64,000 bases of DNA. It comes from Methyloceanibacter stevinii (GTDB lineage: Bacteria; Pseudomonadota; Alphaproteobacteria; Rhizobiales; Methyloligellaceae). Below, piece by piece: positions 45,088 through 54,566 of this stretch. Made by a program: the position numbers and the translations under genes. The DNA lies in contig NZ_LPWE01000005.1 of assembly GCF_001723355.1 (NCBI RefSeq), positions 1 to 64,000 on the forward strand. The letters are read 5' to 3'. Each line of letters opens with the position of its first letter. Position 1 is the stretch's first letter. The notes under the pieces were generated by a model, which saw nothing but the letters and a program-made list of their open reading frames with translations, was not told the origin of the DNA and searched no databases.

Positions 45088-45696
45088 TTACGGCTCCAGT
45101 TCCGTATCCCAGTACAGATAGTCGAGCCAGCTTTCGTGGAGATAGTTCGGCGGGAACAGCCGGCCGTTGCGGTGCAGCTCGAACACGGTCGGCCGGTAGG
45201 GCGTCTGCGCCGGCCACATCTTGCCCCGGCTCGGCATGTCGCCGCCTTTGGCCAGATTGCACGGCGCGCATGCCGTGACGACGTTGTCCCACCGCGTCAG
45301 GCCGCCTCTGTTCCGCGGAATGAGGTGGTCGAAGGTGAGATCCTGACCGGTCCCGCAATATTGGCAGGTGAAGCGGTCGCGCAGGAAGACGTTGAATCGG
45401 GTGAAGGCCGGGTAGAGCGCCGGGCGTACATAGCTCTTGAGCGAGACGACGCTCGGCAGCTTCATCTCGAAGGAGGGCGAGTGCACCGCGTGATCGTATT
45501 CGGAGACGATGTTCACGCGGTCCAGAAACACGGCCTTCACCGTGTCCTGCCAATTCCAAAGAGAGAGCGGGTAGTAGGAGAGGGGCCGGTAGTCAGCATT
45601 CAGCACAAGTGCGGGGTAAGTCCCCGGTGCGGCCGATGCTGTTGCGACGTTCAAGACCCTCAAGTCCTCTGCTTGGCCCGTCGGACTCAGGCTCAA
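45088..45696 (-). CDS. HNH endonuclease
   Basis: 202 aa. Zinc-binding HNH domain at about residues 108-160: CQYCGTGQDLTFDHLIPRNRGG followed by NVVTACAPCNLAKG, with the CxxC pairs. An N-terminal RPLSYYPLSLWNWQDTVKAVFL extension is shared by a widely conserved proteobacterial HNH group. No restriction or phage genes are adjacent. Role unknown; may be a DNA-repair-like nuclease. Confidence 0.88.
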   Translation of the reverse strand: MSLSPTGQAEDLRVLNVATASAAPGTYPALVLNADYRPLSYYPLSLWNWQDTVKAVFLDRVNIVSEYDHAVHSPSFEMKLPSVVSLKSYVRPALYPAFTRFNVFLRDRFTCQYCGTGQDLTFDHLIPRNRGGLTRWDNVVTACAPCNLAKGGDMPSRGKMWPAQTPYRPTVFELHRNGRLFPPNYLHESWLDYLYWDTELEP

Positions 45697-45772
45697 CCTC
45701 AGTTGTCGCGGGAGATACTATAAGCACGTGTCACGAATGTGAAGGACCCTAGATGATGTGATTGTGACACGC

Positions 45773-46444
45773 TCAATCCGCCACCAGGGTGCCCGCAAAC
45801 GCCTGCTTGAGGAATTCGCCGCCGAGGCGCAAGCCATCGCCGTCGATCCCGTGGCCGATACCGCGGCTTACATGCCACTGCACGTTCAAACCCGCCTGAC
45901 CCAAGGCTTCGCGGGCCATGGTCATCGCCTCGACGGGGATCACTTCGTCCATGTCGCCGTGAACGAGAAGGATCGCAGGCCCCTCTCCGGGGGGCGGCAA
46001 TCCCTCCATGGTCGCCAGCGCGCCGGAATAACCGACAATCGCTGCGGGTCTCGCTTGTCGCGTCAATCCCACGGACAGCGCCATCATCGTGCCTTGGCTG
46101 AAGCCCACCAGGGCGAGCGATTCGGCGGTCAGTCCCTGGCGTTCGAGTTCGGCATCCAGAAACGAATCGAGGGCGGGCGCCGCGCGTTTGACGCCGGCCT
46201 CGATGATCGACATGTCGCCCATGGACAGGTCGAACCATTGGCGGCCCATCGGGGCCATGCCGCAGGGCTCGGGCGCATGGGGTGACACGAAGGCCGCGTG
46301 CGGCAGGAGCGGCGCCCATTCACGTCCGAGGGCGATCAGGTCGTTTCCGTCCGCGCCGTAGCCGTGGAGGAAGACGACAAGTTGCTTGGGTGCCCCGCCG
46401 GCGGCTGGCGCCAGGCGGGGACCGTCAAGCTCGGTAGTGGTCAT
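45773..46444 (-). CDS. Carboxylesterase/phospholipase family hydrolase
   Basis: 223 aa, abhydrolase_2 family. LVVFLHGYGADGNDL carries the oxyanion region, LVGFSQGTMMAL the nucleophile Ser, LVHGDMDEVIP the acid Asp and GIGHGIDGDG the His. Cytoplasmic. Small-ester hydrolase, substrate unknown. No operon partners: the gene lies 29 bp downstream of bfr on the same strand. Confidence 0.88.
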   Translation of the reverse strand: MTTTELDGPRLAPAAGGAPKQLVVFLHGYGADGNDLIALGREWAPLLPHAAFVSPHAPEPCGMAPMGRQWFDLSMGDMSIIEAGVKRAAPALDSFLDAELERQGLTAESLALVGFSQGTMMALSVGLTRQARPAAIVGYSGALATMEGLPPPGEGPAILLVHGDMDEVIPVEAMTMAREALGQAGLNVQWHVSRGIGHGIDGDGLRLGGEFLKQAFAGTLVAD

Positions 46445-46473
46445 GGAACTGCCGGAACCTGCTTTATTGAGAC

Positions 46474-46971
46474 CTAGTCGTCGCCGCCGTCTACATCGTC
46501 GGCGGACTTGGCATTGAGCTGGCCGTAGTTCTGAGCGCCGATGTCGCTCAGGAGGCCGAGCTGGGTCTCAATATAATCGATATGGCCTTCCTCGTCCTTC
46601 AGAAGGTCTTCGAACAGCAACATGCTGACATAGTCTTCTTCGTCGCGGCAGGCGGCCCGGGCTTCCATGTAGAGCGCGCGGGCGCTGTACTCGGCCTTGA
46701 GGTCGCACTCCAGGATCTCTTTGACGTTCTGCCCGATCATCAGCGGATCGAGCTTCTGCATGTTCGGGAATCCCTCGAGGAAGATAATGCGCGTCACGAG
46801 CTTGTCCGCGTGCTGCATCTCTTCGATCGACTCTTCGCGCTCTTTCGCGGCGAGCTTCTGATAGCCCCAGTCGTCGAGCAAACGGTAGTGCAGCCAATAC
46901 TGGTTCACCGCTGTCAGCTCATGCGTCAACGACTTGTTCAAATAGTCGATTACCCGTGGATTGCCTTTCAT
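46474..46971 (-). CDS. bfr: Bacterioferritin
   Basis: Iron-storage 24-mer with heme. 165 aa. The N-terminal [21 protein letters not shown] and [21 protein letters not shown] (heme Met near residue 52 is in the EEMQHAD context) and the ferroxidase ligands in [12 protein letters not shown] are typical. An iron-responsive Irr-like element sits just upstream. Downstream of a bacterioferritin-associated ferredoxin gene. Confidence 0.95.
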   Translation of the reverse strand: MKGNPRVIDYLNKSLTHELTAVNQYWLHYRLLDDWGYQKLAAKEREESIEEMQHADKLVTRIIFLEGFPNMQKLDPLMIGQNVKEILECDLKAEYSARALYMEARAACRDEEDYVSMLLFEDLLKDEEGHIDYIETQLGLLSDIGAQNYGQLNAKSADDVDGGDD

Positions 46972-46994
46972 CGGAACCTCATCTCCATTGTCAG

Positions 46995-47011
46995 TTTAGA
47001 ATGGTTATAAG
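46995..47011. promoter_or_regulatory. ICE-like Irr box in the bfr promoter
   Basis: TTTAGAA-TGG-TTATAAG matches the iron control element TTTAGAA-N3-TTCTAAA: first half perfect, second half 5 of 7. It begins 24 bp before the bfr ATG and overlaps an AT-rich -10-like stretch, fitting Irr repression of bfr in low iron, as known in Hyphomicrobiales. Confidence 0.65.
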
Positions 47012-47029
47012 GTAATTTCTCACGCGTGA

Positions 47030-47281
47030 CTAGTCCGCAGGTGGAGTGTCGTCGAAAGGAGATCGATGCGGAAACGAGGCCGCCGACACCGGCCCGTCCT
47101 CATCGTAGCCAACGATGAGTTTCACCACCAAGGGCATGCAATCCCCGCATTTCGGCCGTTTGCCGAGCGTTCGGTAGATCAGCCCGGGCGTCAGGACGAC
47201 GAACGGATCCTTCGTCCGCAATGCCGAGACGGCTTCGTGAATCTCCTCCGAGGTGAGGACGGTGCAAGAGCAGATAATCAT
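47030..47281 (-). CDS. bfd: Bacterioferritin-associated ferredoxin
   Basis: 83 aa (2Fe-2S) BFD-like protein. N-terminal MIICSCTVLTSEEI with C-x-C and downstream KCGDCMP with C-x2-C form the cluster-binding pattern. It releases iron from bacterioferritin by electron transfer. Sits 58 bp upstream of bfr with the Irr box between, so the two genes may have separate promoters. Confidence 0.88.
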   Translation of the reverse strand: MIICSCTVLTSEEIHEAVSALRTKDPFVVLTPGLIYRTLGKRPKCGDCMPLVVKLIVGYDEDGPVSAASFPHRSPFDDTPPAD

Positions 47282-47526
47282 CGTGTGTTTCTAGGTGCAG
47301 CGCATGCCTTTGTTTCCGGTCCCGCGAGAAGTGGGGCGGCCCAGCCGGCCGCCATGAGCAGGTCAGGCTTCGCTGCTGCCACTTTCGCGCAAGGAAACTG
47401 CGGAGTTTGGGGTCTTTAAAGCGGGGGCTTAGGGAATCGTCAACCAAGACACTTAGCGGCCTTTTAAATCATCTCCCCGATGCTCGGGCTTACGAACATG
47501 CAAGCTGACTATCTGGTGGGGCAAAA

Positions 47527-49008
47527 ATGCAGCTAATGAAATTCGCGCCGACGTCTGTACGGACAGATCGAAGGCCTGGTCGCGCAACTCGAGTCGGAAC
47601 GGCAGGCGCGCGCGGCTGCGGAGGCGGCGAACGCCGGGACACTGGGGCTTCTGGACGTGGTCAGCAAGAAGCTGCGCCCTCCGATGGAATCCGTCACGGC
47701 GCTGACTGACCGGATCCTGGACGGGCCGCTCAACCTTGCGCAGCGGCGCGACGCCGAAACCCTGGCCCATTCGATGCACCGCATCTTGAGCGCGCTGACC
47801 GAAGTGCTCGACTTCAGCACGCTCCAGTCCGGCGAAGCCGACTTTTCGGTGGAGCCGTTCGATTTTCACGCCCTCGTCCGGGAAACAGCCTCCGCCCTGC
47901 AGGCTTGCGCCGCGGCCAAGGGCCTGACCAGCAGCGTCGACATGGCGTCGAACTGCCCCCGCTACATCGTCGGCGATGCCATGCGCGTCCGCCAGGTGCT
48001 CATGGCGCTGATGGAAACATCCATCAAAGCCACGACCGAAGGGTCGATCCGTCTTTACGTCAGCGTCAACGACGCGGCGTCCCCGGTGACCGTTCGCTTC
48101 GACATTACCGACACCAGCCCCGGCATGACCCCGGAGCAACAGGCAGCGCTGTTCCAGCCTTCCACCGATACGTCGCGGTCCGACGGCGGTCTCGGCCTGC
48201 CAATCGCGCAACGGCTCGCGGATGCGATGGGCGGTGAAGTTTCGTGCGACAGCGCCATGGGTCAGGGCGCGCTGTATTGGTTCACGTTCAAGGCGCTGGT
48301 CGCCGAGCAGCAGACCGAGAACCGTCCGGCGCAGCCGGCCCCGGTCGAGATGCTCGAACTCGACGAGGTGGATGTTGTCGAGATGGGCGTCGTTGAGGCG
48401 GAGGTCGTTGCGCTCGACGCGCCGTTGACCGGCAGCCTCGAGGCTGAACGGGCCATGGCGGAGATGCTCGAGACACCGGCCCCGGAGCCTGTGCCCGAGC
48501 CGGCTCCGATGCCGGAACCCGAGCCCGATGCGGCGCCGCGCGCGCAGCCCGGCAGAAGCCGGAAACGGGGGAGAAGCGCGACCATGCAGGTTCGCTGGCG
48601 GGTCATGTGCTGATGATCGAGGACAACACGGTCAACCGGCTCCTGATCGGAGCCTATCTCGACGAGTTCGGGTTGACGTTCGATGTCGCCGAGACAGGCG
48701 CAGCCGCGCTGATGTGCCTGGCCCAGCGTCCCTACGATGTCGTGCTCATGGACACGGTCCTTCCCGACTATCGCGGGCTTCAGCTGGCGCAGCGCATCCG
48801 GTCGCAGGAATCGGTCTCGGCGCATGTGCCGATCGTCGCGCTCGCGACGCTGTCGGACACCGAAGACGAGAAAACCTATGTCGAGGCTGGCGTGAACGCC
48901 TCGGTCGACAAGCCCATTCAGGGTCTTGAACTTTATGCGGCGCTCGTCCCGTTGGTGCCTGCGCAGAAGGAAGACGCCGAGGAAGAGGATTGGACCCCGG
49001 TCTACTAG
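47527..49008 (+). pseudogene. Hybrid histidine kinase with degenerate kinase motifs, frameshifted
   Basis: About 493 aa when repaired: -1 shift near 48550 (PEPEPDAAPRA into QKPETGEKRDHAGSLAGHV) joins the kinase to the receiver; the N-terminus needs removal of one base near 47545 (MKFARRLYGQIEGLVAQLE). Otherwise a GTG at 47657 would start inside the dimerisation helix. No membrane or sensor domain, only a coiled coil. The phospho-acceptor box reads VSKKLRPP where SHELRTP is usual, so the His is replaced by Lys; the N-box Asn also looks lost (METSIKAT). G2 motif SDGGLGLPIAQ and receiver residues (IEDN, VLMDTVLP, VDKP) are intact. Probably a pseudokinase-like receiver protein. Confidence 0.7.
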
Positions 49009-49014
49009 TCTTCG

Positions 49015-51015
49015 CTAGCCGGCTTTGGCCAAAGCGTCGACGTTCTCGTCCACGAGATTGACGATCCCGGCCATGATCTCGTTGAGTTGGAAGTCCTTGG
49101 GCGTGTAGACGGCCGAAGCGCCGCACTGCTTGAGGATGTTGACATCTTCCTGCGGAATGATGCCACCCACCACGACGGGGACATCGTTCATGCCTGCCTC
49201 GCGGAGCTTCTGCACGACATCGCGCACGAGCGAAACATGCGATCCCGACAGGATCGACAGCCCGACGACATGTGCCTTGGACTCCTTCGCTTGCGCGACG
49301 ATCTCCGCGGGTGTCAGGCGAATGCCGTCATAAACGACTTTCATGCCCACATCGTCGGCGCGCACGGCAATCTGCTCTGCGCCGTTCGAGTGGCCATCGA
49401 GCCCGGGCTTGCCGACAACAAAAGTCAGTGTGCGGCCCAGCTTGCCCGAAACTTGGCTGACGAGATCGCGAATCTCCGTCATGCGCATCTCGTCGACAGC
49501 GTGTGCCGCGCCGATCCCGGTCGGCGCCCTGTATTCCCCGAAGACTTCGCGCAAGACCGCGCCCCACTCGCCGGTGGTGACGCCGACTTTGGCCGCTTCG
49601 ATCGACGGCGGCATGATGTTGCGGCCTTCGCTCGCGGCTTGCTTCAATTCCGTGAGGGCCTGATTGACCGCAGCGTTGTCGCGGTTCTGGCGCCATGCCT
49701 GAAGCGCGGCGACCTGCTCGATCTCGACCGAGTCCGGCACGGTGAGAATACCTTCCATACCGGAATCGAGCGGCGAAGGCTCGGTCTCGGTGTAGCGATT
49801 GACGCCCACCAGAACCTGATCGCCCCGTTCTATGTCGGCCATTCGTGCGGCATTGGAGGCGATCAAGGCCTCCTTCATGTAGTCGATGCTCGCCACAGCG
49901 CCGCCCATGGAGTCGATCTTGGCAAGCTCCGCGCGGGCCTGCTCCTTCAGCTCCTCGACCTTGCGGTCGATTACGTCGGAACCGTCGAAGATATCCTGAT
50001 ACTCCAAGAGGTCTGTCTCGTAGGCGACGATCTGCTGCAGGCGCAGCGACCATTGCTGATCCCACGGGCGCGGCAGACCGAGCGCTTCGTTCCAGGCCGG
50101 AAGCTGCACGGCGCGGGCGCGGGCCTTCTTCGACAGCGTTACCGCCAGCATCGAAAGCAAAATGCGGTACACGTTGTTTTCGGGCTGCGGCTCGGTCAGG
50201 CCGAGGGAGTTGACCTGTACGCCGTAGCGGAAGCGGCGCAGCTTGGGCTCTTCGACGCCATAGCGATTGAGCGCAATCTCGTCCCACAGATCCACGAAGG
50301 CCCGCATCTTCGAGATTTCGGTGATGAAGCGGACGCCCGCATTGACGAAGAAGCTGATGGCCGCGACGACCTTGGGGAATCGCTCGTCGGGAACCTCGCC
50401 CGACTCCTTGACGCGGTCGAGCACGGCTTGTGCCGTGGCGAGCGCGAAGGCGAGCTCCTGGGCCGGCGTCGCGCCCGCCTCCTGCAAGTGATAGGAGCAG
50501 ACATTGGTCGGATTCCACTTCGGCACTTCCTTGTTCGTGAAAACGATCACGTCCTTGATGAGCCGCAACGAAGGATCCGGCGGGAACACATACGTGCCGC
50601 GCGAGAGATATTCCTTGATGATGTCGTTCTGCGTCGTGCCGGTGAGCTTGGTCCGGTCCGTGCCTTGTTCGTCTGCGAGCGAGATATAGAGCGACAGCAG
50701 CCACGCCGCCGGCGCGTTGATCGTCATCGAGGTGTTCATCTCGCCGAGCGGAATGCTGTCGAGCAGCGTCCGCATGTCGCCGAGATGGGAGACCGGCACG
50801 CCGACCTTGCCCACTTCGCCGCGCGCCAGCGGAGAATCGGAGTCGTAGCCGGTCTGGGTCGGCAGATCGAACGCGATGGAAAGGCCGGTCTGCCCCTTGG
50901 CCAGGTTCTTCCGATAGAGTTCGTTCGACGCTTTAGCCGTCGAATGGCCCGCATATGTGCGGAACATCCACGGTTTATCGCGCACCGGCTTGTCGCTGTC
51001 TGTGTTGCCGCTCAT
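49015..51015 (-). CDS. ecm: Ethylmalonyl-CoA mutase
   Basis: Adenosylcobalamin enzyme that rearranges ethylmalonyl-CoA to methylsuccinyl-CoA in the EMC pathway. 666 aa from ATG 51015. Substrate barrel motifs PWMFRTYAGHSTAKASNELY and AFDLPTQTGYDSD, then the C-terminal cobalamin domain with GKPGLDGHSNGAEQIA (DxHxxG lower axial His) and SILSGSHVSLV. The close paralogues are methylmalonyl-CoA mutase and isobutyryl-CoA mutase; location next to ccr and mcd decides for Ecm (MeaA). Confidence 0.93.
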   Translation of the reverse strand: MSGNTDSDKPVRDKPWMFRTYAGHSTAKASNELYRKNLAKGQTGLSIAFDLPTQTGYDSDSPLARGEVGKVGVPVSHLGDMRTLLDSIPLGEMNTSMTINAPAAWLLSLYISLADEQGTDRTKLTGTTQNDIIKEYLSRGTYVFPPDPSLRLIKDVIVFTNKEVPKWNPTNVCSYHLQEAGATPAQELAFALATAQAVLDRVKESGEVPDERFPKVVAAISFFVNAGVRFITEISKMRAFVDLWDEIALNRYGVEEPKLRRFRYGVQVNSLGLTEPQPENNVYRILLSMLAVTLSKKARARAVQLPAWNEALGLPRPWDQQWSLRLQQIVAYETDLLEYQDIFDGSDVIDRKVEELKEQARAELAKIDSMGGAVASIDYMKEALIASNAARMADIERGDQVLVGVNRYTETEPSPLDSGMEGILTVPDSVEIEQVAALQAWRQNRDNAAVNQALTELKQAASEGRNIMPPSIEAAKVGVTTGEWGAVLREVFGEYRAPTGIGAAHAVDEMRMTEIRDLVSQVSGKLGRTLTFVVGKPGLDGHSNGAEQIAVRADDVGMKVVYDGIRLTPAEIVAQAKESKAHVVGLSILSGSHVSLVRDVVQKLREAGMNDVPVVVGGIIPQEDVNILKQCGASAVYTPKDFQLNEIMAGIVNLVDENVDALAKAG

Positions 51016-51400
51016 AGCTCTTGCTGAAACCATCCCCTGTTCGTGTGCGGTGCATCGAAGCATGCCCGGGGCGTGCGGGCAATATGCCGTTAGAAGGGTT
51101 GTAAATTGCCCTGTCGGCCCTTTGAAAGTCCCAAAAGCAGGGGCCGACTGCCGCAGGCGGATGCCCCTCCGTTCGATTCTTCCTCTGGCAAGAGGCGATT
51201 CTTTTTGCTAACCCTCCTGACCGATTAAGGCAGCCCTGCCAAAATTTGGGCATTTCCATGTGAGCCCCGGCGCTTTCGGTGCGGGCAGGCCGACACAGTC
51301 TGCGGCCCGCAAAGATGTTGCAGTCGCGAGATGGATCGAAGACAATTCTCGCAAATGCAAAAAAGCGCCCCGACAAATAGAGGACTGGGGGGACAACCGG
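51016..51400. promoter_or_regulatory. Divergent promoter region ecm/ccr (385 bp)
   Basis: No gene seen. Both EMC genes must be driven from here. The segment near ccr is AT-richer (ATTCTCGCAAATGCAAAAAAG) and carries an inverted repeat listed separately. A second AT-rich stretch lies at 51170-51215 near GATTCTTTTTGC. Confidence 0.6.
51318..51360. promoter_or_regulatory. Inverted repeat upstream of ccr (candidate ScfR/CcrR site)
   Basis: TTGCAGTCGCGAGA (51318-51331) and TCTCGCAAATGCAA (51347-51360) form arms complementary at 12 of 14 positions with a 15-base spacer, 40 bp before the ccr start. The TTGCA/TGCAA cores recall TTTGCAAA-type sites of ScfR/PccR-family acyl-CoA regulators; a TetR-type CcrR is the other candidate. 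Inference from pattern only. Confidence 0.4.
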
Positions 51401-52716
51401 ATGAATGAGATGTCGATAGGTGAAGTTTCAGCGGACGCGGCCGCCCCACGCGGCGAAATCAAAGATCTTTACGAGGTCGCGAAATTCCGCCGCTGGGCCA
51501 CGTGCCGAAGAACATGTACGCCTGGGCAATCCGCCAGGACCGCCACGGTGCGCCGGACACGGCCATGCAGGTGGAAGTCGTTCCGACCTGGGAGCTGGAC
51601 TCCCATGACGTGCTCGTCCTCGTGATGGCTGCGGGCGTCAACTACAACGGCGTTTGGGCCTCTCTCGGTGAGCCCATGTCCGTGTTCGATGTGCACAAGC
51701 AACCTTACCACATCGCCGGCTCGGACGCCTCCGGCATTGTTTGGGCCGTCGGCTCCAAGGTGAAGCGCTGGAAGGTCGGCGACGAAGTCGTCATCCACTG
51801 CAACCAGGACGATGGCGACGACGAAGAGTGCAACGGCGGCGATCCGATGTTCTCCACCTCGCAGCGCATCTGGGGCTATGAGACGCCGGACGGTTCGTTT
51901 GCGCAGTTCGCGCGCGTGCAGGATCGTCAGCTTCTGCCGCGGCCGCAGCACCTCACCTGGGAAGAAGCGGCTTGTTACACGCTGACCCTCGCGACCTCTT
52001 ACCGCATGCTGTTCGGGCATCGTCCGCACACGCTGAAGCCCGGTCACAACGTCCTGGTCTGGGGCGCCTCGGGCGGCCTGGGCTCCATGGCCATCCAGCT
52101 CTGCGCGACGGCCGGCGCCAACGCCATCGGCGTTGTGTCCGAGGACGACAAGCGCGACTTCGTGATGTCGCTCGGCGCCAAGGGCGTCATCAACCGCAAG
52201 GACTTCAATTGCTGGGGGCAGCTGCCCAAAGTGAATACGCCGGAATACAACGCTTGGGCCAAGGAGTGCCGTCAGTTCGGCAAGGCCATCTGGGATGTCA
52301 CCGGCAAGGGCGTGAACGTGGACTGCGTGTTCGAACACCCGGGCGAGGCGACGTTCCCGGTCTCGACCTTTGTCGTCAAGCGCGGCGGCATGGTCGTCTT
52401 CTGTGCCGGCACCACCGGTTTCAACCTGACCATGGATGCGCGCTATGTCTGGATGCATCAGAAGCGCGTTCAGGGTTCGCACTTCGCGCATCTGCAGCAG
52501 GCGAGCATGGCGAACAAGCTCGTGATCGAACGTCATATCGATCCGTGCATGTCCGAAGTGTTCCCATGGGAGCAGATCCCCAAGGCCCATATGCGCATGT
52601 GGAACAACGAGCACCGTCCCGGCAACATGGCCGTGCTGGTGAGCTCGCCCGTCACGGGTCTTCGGACATTCGAAGACGTGATCGAGGCGAGCGAAGAGAC
52701 ACACGGCAAGGCGTAA
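51401..52716 (+). pseudogene. ccr: Crotonyl-CoA carboxylase/reductase, one -1 frameshift near the start
   Basis: NADPH-dependent reductive carboxylation of crotonyl-CoA to ethylmalonyl-CoA, the hallmark of the EMC pathway. Reading starts MNEMSIGEVSADAAAPRGE at 51401; near 51479 one G is missing, and restoring it gives DLYEVGEIPPLGHVPKNMYAWAIR, the canonical N-terminus. Restored length 438 aa. MDR-fold motifs: YHIAGSDASGIVWAVGSKV, VLVWGASGGLGSMAIQL. Without the shift the remaining frame starts at ATG 51502 and would lack about 34 residues. An error is likelier than a real break since ecm and mcd surround it. Confidence 0.92.
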
Positions 52717-52759
52717 CGCCCGGCCGGTTCTAGAATTCGGCTGCTCCGGCAGCCGCAGG

Positions 52760-52788
52760 CGCGCCTCGGGCATGAAGTCCGGGGCGCG
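52760..52788 (+). terminator. Hairpin after ccr
   Basis: CGCGCCTCGG / CCGGGGCGCG, a 10-bp stem with one T-G pair and a 9-base loop, followed by TTGTACTTT. The U-tract is weak, so partial termination between ccr and mcd is possible. A smaller hairpin (GGCTGC-TCCG-GCAGCC) precedes it at 52739-52754. Confidence 0.45.
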
Positions 52789-52890
52789 TTGTACTTTCAT
52801 GTCCCCCAAGCCGATTGGGGTTTGACTCACACTGCCGCGCGCGGTTCGGTGTGGAACAAACCCCGATCGCACGACCGGAGGAAGCCGACG

Positions 52891-54557
52891 TTGACCGCCA
52901 ACGAATCCATGACCGACCGTTTGATCCCGCTCCTCGATGCCGCCGCCGAAGCGGCAGGAACCTTGGGGGCCGTGGCCACCGAGGCCGTGAAAGCCAAGCT
53001 CGCCCCTGACGGCAAAGTCGACAATTCCGCGCTGGAGCGCGAAGAGCATATCGCCCATGGCCTGGCCTGGATCGCTACCTATGTCGAGGGCATCCGGCAG
53101 ATGGCCGAATATGCCAAGCGGACCACGGAAGAAGGGCGCTTCGGTGAGTTCGAGGGTCTGCTTACGCAGATCGTGGTCGGCGAGTATCTGGCCCAGCTCG
53201 CGGGCGGTGTCGTCATGAGCCAAGGCGAGATCGTCCGCCTGCATGAGCTCGGCGTGCCGGACTCCGCGAAAGAGGCCTTTCTGTCCGACAATGTGGTTGC
53301 TCTGATCCAAGGCGTGACGCCGGAGATGCGCGCGCGCGTTTCCACGTTGATCCAGGATGCCGAGGGTGCCGCGGCGGCCAATTTCGGCGATCCGGGTCTG
53401 GACGAGACCTATGAGGAGATCCGCAACGAGATGCGGCGTTTCTCCCAGGCCGAAGTGGTGCCCCACGCGCAGGAGTGGCACCTCAAGGACGACTACATTC
53501 CGCTCGAGTTGGTCAATCAGATGGCCGAACTCGGCGTGTTCTCGCTGACGCTGCCGGAAGAGCTTGGCGGCTTGGGTCTCGGCAAGGAGGCCATGTGCGT
53601 TGTCTCCGAGGAACTGTCCCGCGGCTATATCGGTGTGGGCTCGCTCGGCACGCGCTCGGAGATCGCCGAGGAGCTGATCCACAACGGCGGCACGGACGCC
53701 CAGAAGGAAGAGTGGCTGCCGAAGATCGCCAGCGGCGAAATCCTGCCCACGGCCGTCTTCACCGAGCCGAACACCGGCTCCGACCTCGCTTCGCTCTCGA
53801 CGCGGGCCGTGAAGGACGGGGACGTCTACAAGATCACCGGCCAGAAGACCTGGATCACCCATGCCGCGCGCGCCGACCTCATGACCGTGCTGGCGCGCAC
53901 CGATCCGAACGAGAAGGGCTATCGCGGCCTGTCGATGTTTCTGGCGCCCAAGCCGCGCGGCACGGACGACAAGCCGTTCCCGGCGGCCGGCATGTCCGGC
54001 GGCGAGATCGAGGTGCTCGGCTATCGCGGCATGAAGGAGTTCGACATCTCCTTCGACAATTTCGAAGTGCCGGCGGCCAACCTGCTCGGCGGTGTCGAGG
54101 GCCAGGGTTTCAAGCAGCTCATGCAGACCTTCGAGGCCGCCCGTATCCAGACGGCCGCCCGGGCCATCGGCGTGGCGCAGTCTGCACTCGATATTGGCCT
54201 CCGCTACGGCATGGAGCGTGTCCAGTTCGGCAAGCCGATCATCAATTTCCCGCGCGTGTCGGACAAGCTGGCCATGATGGCGGCGGAAATCCTGTTTGCC
54301 CGTCAGCTTACCTATTTTTCGGCGCGTAAGAAGGACCATGGCGAGCGCTGCGACCTGGAAGCGGGCATGGCCAAGCTCCTTGCCGCACGCGTGGCTTGGG
54401 CCGCCGCCGACAATGCGCTGCAGATTCACGGCGGCAACGGGTTCGCGCTCGAATACACGATCAGCCGGGTGCTGTGCGATGCGCGCATCCTGTCGATCTT
54501 CGAGGCGCGGCCGAGATCCAGGCCCATGTGATCGCGCGGCGTCTGCTCGAGCAGTGA
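52891..54557 (+). pseudogene. mcd: Methylsuccinyl-CoA dehydrogenase, -1 frameshift near the 3' end
   Basis: FAD-dependent oxidation of methylsuccinyl-CoA to mesaconyl-C1-CoA. About 555 aa. A TTG at 52891 has GGAGGAAG ahead of it; ATG 52909 is the alternative. An N-terminal ~140-residue extension is typical of Mcd, followed by an acyl-CoA dehydrogenase core (TAVFTEPNTGSDLASLSTRAVK, KTWITHAARADL, IHGGNGFALEYTI). Near 54504 the frame loses one G; restoring it gives IFEGAAEIQAHVIARRLLEQ and a stop at 54555-54557. As sequenced it would end with the wrong tail at 54531. Confidence 0.9.
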
Positions 54558-54566
54558 GTGTGAGCC

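Noticed and set aside
47282-47300. TTTCTAG half-site upstream of bfd
   Set aside because: Only one half of an ICE motif, no second half; not enough to call an Irr site.
49087-51027. 646-codon rightward frame over ecm
   Set aside because: Antisense of ecm; no motif.
51469-54429. 986-codon leftward open frame across ccr and mcd
   Set aside because: Antisense shadow of two well-supported genes in GC-rich DNA; Arg/His/Gly-rich composition and no domain resemblance.
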